Assembly: GCA_950295325.1 (NCBI GenBank)
Contig: OX485808.1
Coordinates: forward strand, 7,380,501 to 7,444,500
Reading direction: 5' to 3'
DNA length: 64,000 nucleotides
Source of the DNA: Polytrichum commune
Taxonomy: Eukaryota > Streptophyta > Polytrichopsida > Polytrichales > Polytrichaceae
Under the pieces are notes generated by a model. The model had not been told where the DNA came from. It made no database searches and saw nothing but the letters and a program-made list of their open reading frames with translations. A program made the position numbers and the translations under genes. Shown one piece after another: positions 34,627 to 45,532 of this stretch; position 1 is the stretch's first letter, and every line of letters begins with the position of its first letter.

Positions 34627-35611
34627 GTTGAAATAATTGCTTGCATTCTATCAAACATAGTTCTAATCAAAGTTTGAAGTTGCTCCAAAGATATTGTATC
34701 CCATGTTGATTGAATGGTTTGTGCCATTTCCTCCTTGTTTTTGGATCTAGGACGATGTCGTAACAAAGCTTTGACGATTTTCCATAAAATTTTTATGGGA
34801 TTCAAATCTGGAGAGTTTGCAGGCCAAATTAGTTTTGCCAAACCATGAGCTTGTCTCCATTGCAACGTAAGTGAGCTATGGTGGATTGGAGCACCATCTT
34901 CCATAAGTTTCAATTGCTGAGGGTGATCATGTAAAAAGTAAAATCCGCTTAATGTTGCCTCATAAACAATGATTACAAAATTGTTTGTTGTTCTTTTGTT
35001 TGGAGGTATTATAACAAGAGGACATTTATCAAAGCCAATAAATGCACCCCAAACCATTACCAAAGAACGGCCACTCCTAAAGGTTGGAGCTATGCAATCC
35101 CATGCATATCTTTTGTGTGGTCTTCGCCACACTCTAATTTGCCTCGAATTTTTACCAATTACAAATGATGACTAACCAAATCACATTGCACCAATCTTCA
35201 AAACTCCAGCTTTCATGAGCACGGGCAAATTTAAGCCTATTTGATTTGTGTTTCTCACTAAGATATGTTTTTTTTTGGTGCAATGCAATTTCTAAAACCC
35301 AAGTCATGTAAGTACGACCGTGTCATGTTACAACTCACATTCGATAGGCTCACGGATAGGCTTGATAATTTCGACAATAGTTGTCTTCTATCATCTCTAA
35401 CATAACGTGCCAACACTCTAGCATCACAATCACTCAACTTCCGATGCCTACCACATCGGGGTTTCAAAGATTCTATATTCCCTCGGACCTTCCAATTTGT
35501 CAAGATAGTAGAAACAATTGACCGTGGAACATTCAATACAAATGCAATGCCTGAACTCTTCATTCCACCCTCACGCATTTCCACAATGCGACCCCTTTCT
35601 TCATCACTCAA
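34608..35611 (-). pseudogene. Tc1-like transposase, inactivated
   Basis: Two open pieces on the minus strand. 35611-35258 encodes the N-terminal paired-like helix-turn-helix DNA-binding part (starts MSDEERGRIVEMREGG; SKLSSLSVSLSNVS). 35132-34608 encodes the C-terminal DDE part: VWGAFIG, EDGAPIHHS with the second Asp, and WPANSPDLNPIKILW. Exactly 34 residues separate that Asp from the place of the final acid, which makes it DD34E type, but that place is Lys in LNPIK. Between the pieces, near an A-rich run at 35265-35275 and at about 35160-35180, frame breaks remove the segment that should carry the first Asp. So all evidence says dead. Tc1-type enzymes are common in animals and fungi; plants mostly carry the DD39D mariner-like type (established knowledge). 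Confidence 0.88.
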
Positions 35612-36119
35612 GATTTTCTACGGCATGGTACCTCTCAATGACCCAATGCACAATCTAAAAAATCAATAGATTCAATCACCAACAGAACAACAAAGGCAAC
35701 TCCAATGTTGTTGGACAAACTACCTCCAAAACAACTTCAAGCCACCATATCTCATATGTGCAAGCCAATCTCCATTGCAATGACACTCCACGTTGTAATC
35801 TTGAACTTTATACACTAAACCTTGCAATGAATACATGCCATCAAAACAACGAGGTGGCGCCACGAGCTCCAAAAGGGAAGTTGCATGTTTGAGCTCCTGA
35901 CAACACAATTTTCTAATTACAACCAACTCTTTAATTTTTTGGCATGTGCTCATGATTAAGAGGTGGTGACTAAAGACCACTAATGGCTTCACAAGTTGCA
36001 ATTGATTTGGTGAAAAAAGAATGTATAATGAGATAGCTACTTGCAATTGAATGCAACTAGTTTTGAAGCACAAAACTGGGAGTACATCCAAAATTCGAAA
36101 TATTTTTGGACCCTACTGT

Positions 36120-36730
36120 ACCATCATGCAGTGTTGTAACTTGACTCAGGGTTTACGCTTATCTCACTTGATATTTAACCCTTAAGCGAAGGAGGCCTCC
36201 TGGCAAGTCCTGGCAACATACCGAGCCATAAAAGCATTAGAAAAAACTCCAGTATGCAATGAAGGGACCGTTTGAGGGTTCAAACTCTTTGGATGGTATT
36301 TGCATACTTACATGTGCCTGCTGCCAATAGAAAATTGACAGCCATCCCGATAATACATGGTATGACTTTAAAAAGGAAATGGCTGAGGATAGAAGCTAAG
36401 GAGAAAACGTTTCCCTATTGGTCCTAACTTAGGTTCAATCATGCCCCGATCACACCAAAGTTTCCGTCGGGTTCCAAGCGTGAAATTGTTGGGGATTATG
36501 TTCAGAAATAGGTGTTGGTCTATCACTTTTCACACTCTTGCAGCCGGAGATGCCGACATATGGTGTTAGAAATGGCTGGTGTGATCAACCCCTTAGTGAG
36601 TGTGGAATAGAGAAGTGTCCATGGCACGGTAAGTTGCAATTATCAGATAATTTCATGGAGGTATGAGTATGTGACAAGTGAGATGAAGATGAGGTCGGAC
36701 TTTTGGGAATTTGAGGTTCGTGGTAATCTC
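36120..36730. other. Intergenic, no gene seen
   Basis: Sequence right of the Tc1-like element. No domain, no RNA gene and no clear repeat partner seen. Confidence 0.4.
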
Positions 36731-36731
36731 A

Positions 36732-36905
36732 GGGCCTTGTTGACAAGGGGTCCCAAGTCCTAAGTCCCAAGTCACTTGAGGTCAATCTATCCAATCTCGG
36801 CCGCTGAGAGCATGGAAGTTGGGACTTTTCACATCACACGGGTCCCAAGTCCTAAGTATGAAGTGGATGCTTACATGGCAACACTTTTGGGAGGTGAGGC
36901 TCAAG
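36732..36905. mobile_element. MITE fragment related to the element at 58893-59272
   Basis: Begins GGGCCTTGTTGACAAGG and contains GGTCCCAAGTCCTAAGTCCC, a block with GAGGTCAATC near 36780, and GGGAGGTGAGGCTCAAGACT. These blocks occur inverted in the 58893-59272 element. The second terminal repeat is not seen, so this copy looks truncated or rearranged. Confidence 0.6.
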
Positions 36906-36909
36906 ACTT

Positions 36910-38330
36910 GTGTTGAGAGTTGGGTTAGTAGATAAGGGGTGTATGCTTCAATGTAAATCTAAGAATGAACACCAAAAAACATTTGTTTAAAAGAGTTTAA
37001 ATTATGTGTTTAAATTTTGTAATCATTCTATGTTTAGTGGTCAACATAATTGAAAAAGATTATGACTTGAGAAAGAGAATCTTCACTTCCATAATGAAAC
37101 AAATATTCATGTCATTACAAGCCTATGTATTCTAGGCAGTTATCATGCGTCCTTAGAAAATGTGTAAAATAATCTACCATGGTGGTTGATTTGCATAATT
37201 CTTTCACCAGCACATGATGGTTGCTTAGGACTCATATGCTAATAATGTATGATTAGCTACAAACACTATGAAGAACATGGCCATGTACATCATTTGGATT
37301 TCCTAATCACCTTGCACTAATTACACACGTGCATATCCTACAAGAAGTGGGTGCAGAGCTAAAAGTGTCCAGTTAAGGCCCACTTACTTGACATTTGCAA
37401 ACGCACAAAAATTCAACCTCGCAAATTGAAGCAATATCTATAAGGTAGCAAAGAATAAAGTAATCACCAAACAAACAAGGCCCATCTAAGGTAGATAAGT
37501 CTTAAGTGGTTACTTTTCTCAAAGAGCCCCTATCTCCTAGGATATGGAACACACGATCAGTACGAGATGGTTAGCGAATTCAAATTGATGTTGTAGGCAC
37601 TTTCTTGATAATTTTTGGAGCTCGTATGAATATCTTATTCATTACTGAAATGAAGATTCTCTTGCTCATTAAACAATCACATGGGTCCCCCCAAATATGT
37701 TGACCATCATGTCTAGAATGGTTATCATATTTTGAGTACATAATCCAATGTTTTATTAAACATGTCCTTTTGGTATCTGCTCTTGGAGCGCTACACCAAA
37801 CCACATACCACTCAAATAGAGTAGAGGCGCCCATAACCGATCACTTAAGAGATCTATGCAAGATCTAGAGAAATTTAAGGCGGTCCAAATTTTTCCCGCA
37901 TAGGTAGATAGCAATGAGGAGGACTTCAAAACTTTCAGTAATTTCATTCTTTAAATTAAAATTACTATGAATTTCTGAAGCCAAAAGTTGGCCGGAACAT
38001 ATTACCAATGCCTAGAGAGTATATCATAACAACTCATTTTAACCGCTCATTCCTCCTCACTTTAGCACTCAAAACCAAAACATGTGTTGTAGCACTATTG
38101 GTTCCAGCCTAATTGAAATCCACTCCTAGCCTGATTGAAACTCAATCCCAACGTAATCAAAATTCAGGTACACTATAGATGCCGATCGGGAATAGGCCCC
38201 TCTACTATACAGGTATCCTAATAAGAAAAGCAACCAAACACAGGTTGTCTAAGCTTACCTTACCATACATAAGTTTCTCATCCCCATCGTCACTCACACG
38301 GAATTGTTTTTTTTTTTCCCTGGGCGATTG
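36910..38330. other. Intergenic and promoter region of the spermidine synthase-like gene
   Basis: No gene recognised. Near 37490 there is a copy of the AGGTAGATAAGTCTTAAGTG motif shared with other intergenic repeats, and near 37735 a variant of the GAGCACATAGTCC motif. The last 200 bases before 38330 must include the promoter of the gene at 38355; no TATA box could be assigned confidently. Confidence 0.45.
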
Positions 38331-38354
38331 TAATTGTTTTTGGTTGAAGTAGAA

Positions 38355-41300
38355 ATGGCGCTGCAAATCATCTCCTTGTTGCCTAACCTACAATTCTACA
38401 CACCAAGAAATGTTTCTCACCACCATGTCTCAGTGCCATGTCTTGCCTTGACACAACGATACCGGCACAGAATTGCAGAATGTAGAAAGGGAAGCTGTGG
38501 GAGTCTTCTTCTTCCTCCGAGTGCCAAAGAGGAATTGAGGGATTCCAGAGTTGGATATTCTGTTGAGTGGAGACATGGAGGAGGAATTAGAGCAATGCAG
38601 GACGGTGGTCAAAATGGAGGTCAGAATTTCAGCTCTTCAATTTTTGGAGATGTGGTGCTCGATTTTGGTGATGGCGAGGAGGGGGAGGAGGAGGAAAAGG
38701 AGGATGCATGGGGCATCGATATACAGGACGAAGATGTCCAAATACTGGCCAAATTCAAAAGCTTGTAAGTGTCAATTGGAACTGAATGAGAATCTTGTAG
38801 CTGAAGTTTCTCCTTCAGAGCAGAATGTAAATGTCACTCTGTAGTATTCAATTCCATAGCTGCCAATTTTCTCATTTTGGTCAGCAATTGTGTTGAACAT
38901 TTGCGACATGGCCGATTCAATCAGGGTTAAAGTGCTTCAAGAAATACCAATGAGCTGGATTCTTCTTGTTCTTGTTGGTTGGGTTGGTCCAATCTGTTAG
39001 AAGTTGAGTCTTTTTGCATAGGTGCTAATTTGCTCATTTTGGTCACCAAATTGTGTACAACATTGCGACATGGCGGCTTTAATCAGGGTTTTATGTGCTC
39101 AAAGAAATACTGATGAGCTGCATTGTTGTTGGGTTTGTCCAACCTGTTGGAGGTCGGGTCGTTTCCATAGCTGCTAACATTTTTTATTTTTTTCTCATTT
39201 TCGGTTTCTCATATTGGTCAGCAAATTGTTGAGAACTTTGCGACAGGGCGGCTTCCCATCAGGGTTTATAGAACTACTGATGAGCTGAATTCTTGTTCTT
39301 GTTCTGGTGGGGTTTTTTCCAGAGCTGCTATATTTTCTCATTTTGGTCAGCAAATTGTGTTGAACATTGCGACGGGGGGCTGTCATCAGGGTTTAAGCAC
39401 TGATGAGCTCCAATTTTCTTGTTCTCCTTCCGTTTGTCCAGCCTGCTGTAGTTTTAGGTTTTCTCCATAGCACCCAATCACCTCATTAGGTCAAAAAACT
39501 GTCCAGAACATTGCAACATGGTAGCTTCCATCATCGTTCAAGCACTCACAGAAATACAAATGAGCTCCATTCTTTCTTCTTCTTGTTGGGTTCATCCAAC
39601 CTGCTAAACTGAGTTGTAAGGTTTCTTTTTCCAACTTATAATTTACGACCGGCTCATCAAATCCCATCAGATACAACTTCGTGCAGGTGTTGGAAGTGGC
39701 AAGAAAGGCAGACCACCCGCTTGCAGGCACAAAAATTCTTCTTCTGGATAAGCCGGGCAACATTCAGAGCGTGTACCAGCCATACAAAGCGATCACAAAC
39801 TCATACTACGATCTGTTTGCGTGTCTTCCTCCCCTCCTCCCAGATGGTCCGATTGGAATCCTCGGCCTCGGAGCGGGCACCGCTGCAAGAATCATTCACC
39901 ATTTTTGGCCACAAATTGATTTGCACGGTTGGGAACTCGACCCTGCCGTTGTAATGGTTGCCAGGCAGTTCTTCAACCTTTCTGAGCTTGAAGAAGGTGG
40001 GACATCTCTGCAGAGGAAAAGGGTATCCGCTTTTGGTGCCATAATTCGTCAGTGCAATGAGGATGATGATGATGATGCCACCAATTGTGAGGAGAACGGT
40101 AGCTTAAATTCAGGTACAGTACAAACAAGTCACTCAATCTTTTGCAACATTTATGTTTCCCAGATGTAGCTATTGGAAATTGTCTGTCACCTCCTGAAGC
40201 TTGATCACGAAATTGCATGTATGATTGTACTCTATACGTCATGAAGTGCTCACATCTCAACATACAATTCCGACATACATATGAGTGATCAACTTTTAAC
40301 GTCTGTCGGATAACTCATACGCTTGAGTTATCCTTCAACTCTCAATGGGACTTCTCTTTGTGTTGCAGTTGGTCCCCTCACATTTTCTTATTGCTTGTTT
40401 TGCATGCAGAATCAATGATTTCTTGCCACTTGTGGTGCATGCTTGGAAGGTAGTGTTTGAACTTGATGAAGAGCAACCTATTTCGGTTGATTGAGGTCCT
40501 AGGCAAATATGGGTTTCACCCTCAATGAACCAATATAGAATGTTCTTTATTCAAATCTCCACACTACCTCCAGGCATGTACCGAAAACTTACCAAACATG
40601 GAAGGTGTTGTAATGCAAATCAACCAACTTCCCACCAAAAAGTCATGTTGAGTTAGAGGATAACTCTGTTACACTAGCAACTTTCCACCAATCTATAGTA
40701 ATCTATATTTCTTGCCAACCATATCAAGTTTCTCCAAGTTTCTCATCCAAACAATGAGCTTTGTGATTACGATGAATGTTCAAAGCATTTTACTTCTAAA
40801 GTCAATATGGAAGTACCCAAAAGGATTATTTTGTGATCCTTTTGATGGTCACTGCCTCACAAATTCTCTTTCTTTCACGATAGATATTTTTCAAGAGACC
40901 CTTGGAAATTATTATTTTTCAAATAAATAAACGAATTTCTCAAAACATATTCTAGAATCTGCTTTGGCAGCCCTCAGGGTTAATAAACATTGGATTTGCA
41001 TGACAGAAGACACCAAACAGTTTGGGAGGCTTGTTGTGCACATTGGCAACGCCCTTGCTTCCAGTGCAACGGTAGAGGGTGGTTTTGCAGGCCTTATAGT
41101 CGACATATTTTCGGATGGGGCCGTGATTCCTGCACTTCAATTGCCTGAAACATGGCAGCATTTACAAGCACGGTTGCGTCCTGGAGGTAAGCAATAAGCA
41201 ACCCAGCCACGCACCGAGAATTTTTTTTGCAGTCGTTAAGATTAGAGTGGTCTTCACGACTTGCCATGTAGCACCAAGTGTCATTTTGACACCCTCTCTA

Positions 41301-41748
41301 GTTGCCACCCAGTGATTGCACGGTATTTAATGTGGATCATTGATAACTAAGTGTGGGCCACATTAAATCAGATATTTAGTATAGTGCTAATGAATCAAGT
41401 TCCGATAGGGAATCGGCAAACATAAATCTATCAAGGCATTTCTGTGCATTCGTGCAACTCAACAATGGTTAACCCACCCTGTGGACAGGCCGCATAATGG
41501 TGAACTGTGGAGGCTCGTGTGTTGAAGCGGAGGGTAAGTTTGCCAAGGACGGCGAACTCACCATGGAGGAGACAATTGCAGCAATTAGTGAAATTTTCCC
41601 CAACAATTTGTCACGAAGAAAGCTCCAGGGCACAGGGAACAACTCAGTAGCCCTCACTGGTCCACTACCCAACATGGAAGCGTGGGAGCAAACCCTACCT
41701 GAGGGCTTGAAACAAGGTGCACAAAACTGGTTTCCAGTGCTTGAGTGA
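38355..41748 (+). CDS. Spermidine synthase-like SAM-dependent methyltransferase-fold protein
   Basis: Four exons by eye: 38355-38764, 39671-40113, 40956-41186, 41489-41748. All introns are GT/AG and the frame stays open for 447 residues. The start (AGAAATGGCG context) is preferred over an in-frame ATG-like codon 21 bases upstream. Residues 1-50 are basic and Ser/His-rich, compatible with an organelle transit peptide. Around 100-125 there is an acidic Gly/Glu-rich linker. The Rossmann core follows: motif I ILGLGAGT 200-207, acidic WELDP 224-228 for the adenosyl ribose, and GLIVDIFSD 330-338, the position of the catalytic or substrate-binding acid in the spermidine synthase fold. An Asp-rich insertion (five Asp) sits near 270. 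Similar plant proteins are annotated only as methyltransferase-superfamily or spermidine-synthase-like; neither a polyamine nor a methyltransfer reaction is shown here. Intron 1 holds a tandem array. Confidence 0.88.
38858..39615. repeat. Tandem repeat of about 150 bp filling intron 1 of the spermidine synthase-like gene
   Basis: About five diverged copies, 140-165 bp each, start near 38861, 39022, 39171, 39325 and 39465. Every unit has the same order of landmarks: an ATAGCTGCTAA-like start, TCTCATTTTGGTCAGCAA, AACATTGCGACATGG, ATCAGGGTTTA, TGATGAGCT, a TTCTTGTT run, and GTCCAACCTGTTG. The array takes up most of the 906-bp intron and leaves both splice borders outside it. No open frame runs through it. 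Confidence 0.82.
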
Positions 41749-41984
41749 TTTTTTTTCCTCTTCCACCAGTTTTCTTAATATTGTTTGCAACAGATTTAAC
41801 TGCGTTCACATCGATTCAATCATTCATTCAGTGATTCCAACAAGAAAGCATCCAGCCAATAGCTTGAGTGGTTGGGACTCATCTCCACCTTGCCCACTAT
41901 GGTCCACCCAATCATTGTGGGGTCACCGGGTCAAGTGGTCATCTTAAAACATTGTAGGTATTGAGGGGCTCTAGTAGAGGCAGT

Positions 41985-42225
41985 CAAGTGCCCTGATTAT
42001 GGTCGTTAGAAGGAGTCCACCTCTTAAATTGAGGCAAGTAGTCTATGAATTTGCCCTGGTTATGGCCATTAGAAAATTCCACCTCTTGATTGAGGCAGTA
42101 ACATGTGAAGTTGCCCCGATTATGACCGTTAGAGAGCATTCATCTCTTAATTGAGGCAGTCGTCTGCAAAGTTGGCCCAATTATGGCTGTTAGAAACAGT
42201 CCACCTCTTAATTGAGGCACTAGCT
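41985..42225. repeat. 61-62 bp tandem repeat downstream of the spermidine synthase-like gene
   Basis: Four copies with starts near 41990, 42052, 42113 and 42175. Each holds GCCCTGATTATGGTCGTTAG, then a CCACCTCTTAATTGAGGCAG block. The unit contains CTCTTAATTGAG, a perfect palindrome in most copies. It lies about 240 bp past the stop codon and may be in the 3' UTR or just beyond. Confidence 0.85.
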
Positions 42226-42229
42226 GTGG

Positions 42230-45200
42230 ACGAAGAGACTCCATAATCTATGCTAGTGCTGGCAAACCTAGGTGTTATCATCCTCCTTTTTTTTCTTTTA
42301 ACTTTTTTCTCTTTCTTTTCTGTCTCAACGAGAGCTCCATACACACGAGTTCAACTGCTGCTTTCTTGCACAAGCATTTCTGTGGTGCCTCGCCCTAGCG
42401 AAGTTTGGCGGGTAACAAGCGATCTTTGAGCAAAGCAAGAGACTTGGACGAACAGTATAATGCGATCTCTGGCAAGCACGGAAGGGCATCAACACTTCAT
42501 GTCTTAGCACTTCATCTATCAAAATTTCATGTATCAACACTGGTTTCACATTGCTTCAATCACATCAAACTGCAACAGGGAATCCATGCCTACCAAACGA
42601 AGGGTTGCAATTTTTATCTTTTGTTTCTAGCATTTTGTGTTGCAAGACTTAATAGGCTACATTCTTAGATCATTCACTGAAGCACCTCATGGCATGCCAA
42701 AATGGGTTTGGCCCCCAATTAACCAATATAGAACGTTCTTCGTTCATACCTCCACACTAACTCCAAGCATCCAGTGAAAACTTACCGAACATGGAAAGTT
42801 TTGTATGTTGAACAACCAACTCCCAACCAAAACTAGGGTTAAATTTAAGGATAACTCTAATGCAAGTACCCAAGTTACTCACCACTTTTCGCAATAATTT
42901 TTTTTAAAAGCCTAACCAATGGCAATAACTGGCAGATGGCAGATTGATAAAAATATGCTCTTACAGAGTGCTACTAGAGCCAATAACATCGTTGAGTGAA
43001 TTTTATTAGAAATGTTGTTCCAACCACATGAATATTGATCCATAATCTGGAAAATTTAGTCTTAAAATTGCATTGTTCTATTGAAAATATAGGGATTCTT
43101 TGCCAGAAAAATAATTTTTTTTTTTTAAATTAGAAAAATAAGAAAAATATTAGGATTATGGGATCAATTGAAAGGGGAACCCAAACTTTAGAGTTGGTCT
43201 ACAACCCTCAATGTGTAAGGTGGTTGCACCTATTCCCGACAATTTGGTGAGTTTGGGTACTTGGATTGGCTTGATTTATGTGTTGCATATGTGAGTTGTT
43301 AGATTCATGATTCAAGGTGCTTATGGAAGCCATGTGTGACACAAGTTTTGATACCTTACCTCAATTCCATATAGTCACAATTCCGAAACCCGTTATCATC
43401 TAATAGGGCAAGTAGTTTGTAATCCTTCCAGGTCATGCCTGCCCCGTATTTTGCATGGGATATCGTTCTTCTTGAATTACCTCTCATGAACACGATAATT
43501 GTGAAATCTAGCAGGTAAGGCCCTCGAGATGTGACATTATTAGAAATAAGAAACCCCAAAGGGTGGGAGTCCTAGAGGGGTCCTTATTTCCGATGATACC
43601 ATGTTGTGAGGGCCTCATTACACATAAAGACCTAACCCGAATATAGTTGGTCATGTTTATTAAGGTTTCCTCGTAATCTATCTAGAATACTATCAGATGA
43701 AAAGGAAGGTTGAATATGTTCTAGGATGAGTCGGATTGTCAGTGCTCTTCATGGGTTGAGGTTTATATCAATTGCTGAATTGAGAGATGATTGATAATTG
43801 TTTGGAGCCTACATGAGTACACTCAAATATATTGGAGAATTGTCACCCGAAGCTGTAATATGCTCTTCAAAAATGATACCCAAACAATAGATGGCCCTAG
43901 AGGTTGGTTATCTTTACTGTGTGCATTCCGAAGGTGTGATGGTTTCATGTAACTTGCCATGAACATCATCAAAAGTCAATTTACGAAGATTTTTGCAGGG
44001 AAGATATCCATTTCAAAGATGAGTCTGGACGAGTCGAGGTTTTCATTGATTATCAAATTAAAAGACAATAGATAACTATCGATGTTAATGTTGTTTGGAA
44101 GCTAAATGAGAATGTCTACAAGGATGTTGTGACGATTTGTAGTTCTTCAGAAATGATCCCATAGTAGATCAACTTTTCATTGGAAAAGTGATTGAGCATC
44201 GCAGCAGAAGCATACCAGCTAGTCTCTATGATCATTAGTTTGCACAACAAAAATTACAAGAAGGCTAGCTTTGGTACTCACATTTGTTTCCTTCATTTCT
44301 GGCGTTTCCTTAATTTGGGAGTGCAAGCTGCATTCATTGGACATTCACCATCAGAGAGGAGATCCAATGGAAGATCTCTTGTAGAAGACAGATAGATACT
44401 TGATGCCCGGCGTTATCTTTCTGGGTTTGTCGTTGTGACCTGGAACAAAGTGGGAAGTTAGGGGAATCAAAATGCCCTCCGATCAGTTTGAAGGGAGATT
44501 ACACGACATGAGGAGCCCTATAATAATAACAAACAAAATATAGGGCTAGGTCTTTACATGCCAAGGCCACATCTTGTATATGATTCATTCAAGTATATAC
44601 CAAGCAAGTCCATAGTCCTACCTACATAGGAGCCTCCACTCACCTGTCTCCTTTAAGATATTCTACAAATGGAACACAATGAATGTACATGCACACAAGC
44701 AGGTCTTGCTAAGCCTCCACCTTCGTTTTTCATTTCTTTTGACAACCATGGAACATATGCTTTCTGTCCATTATGTATACCCTTGATCTTAAGCGTCCAC
44801 TTGGATGTGTCAGAAACCAAGGTAGGTGCACCTACCTTAGAACCTCAAAGTTGGTCCACAGATTTGAGATCTATTGTGACCTAGTTGGTGACCAAAAGTC
44901 TAAGAGAGGAAAGTAACCCGGAGCCAATTGGAGAAATTGGAGAAAACCTACTCAATGGAGTTTTCATAATCCAAGCTTGAGGTACAAGTCACACTGTCAT
45001 GTATCGCACCCACAACCATAAAAACTGGCACAAAGCTGGGGGTTGGCTCTTCAAGTTTCAAGTCTGTAGCCCACTAATGTGAAACTGATAGTTGTCGTCA
45101 CACCAGACAATATGAGTTAAGAGATTGGAAGAAAGGATTCTAACAAAATGAAAACCACACCAATAAGAGAGATGTAGTAGACTATGACAAAACTGAATCC

Positions 45201-45530
45201 TAGTCCTTCTTGAATGAACCAGTTGGGAGAAAATATAATACATACAGATTCTAAGTAACACCCTACAAATATATATGTATAGCATGCGCTTTGCACTGGA
45301 CAGCTGCCATAAACCTCATCTGATAAACTCTACAAAAAGAGTCCAGTTTTTACAGTGCCGAACGACGGAATCACCATGATAAGACAAACGTGGACAAGAT
45401 GTGCACTATATCTCTGGATGGCCTCAATGCTAAAAATAACTAGGTGGAGTGGGTATAGCCCCTGCACTTTGGGGTGAAAGACTCCCATGGTATATTTGAC
45501 CAGATGCTCATGTCGAACTCACACAAGGAG
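42230..45530. other. Intergenic between the two convergent conserved genes
   Basis: The spermidine synthase-like gene (plus) and the Serinc gene (minus) point toward each other across this interval. No coding region is recognised; short open frames lack domains. The right part (about 45000-45530) is the likely 3' UTR of the Serinc gene. Confidence 0.5.
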
Positions 45531-45532
45531 TC

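Larger units (their letters stand above)
33818..36118 (-). mobile_element. Tc1-like transposon (DD34E class) with terminal inverted repeats
   Basis: A 2.3-kb element. The left end (33818-33846, TAGTAGGGTCCAAAAATATT...) and the right end (36090-36118, read inverted CAGTAGGGTCCAAAAATATT...) are inverted repeats of about 29 bp with two to three mismatches. The right end is flanked by TA; the left flank is TG, probably a mutated TA. The interior codes on the minus strand for a broken Tc1-family transposase. An additional open frame of 123 residues (35720-36091) between the right end and the transposase has no recognisable domain. An internal inverted repeat lies downstream of the transposase. Confidence 0.85.
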
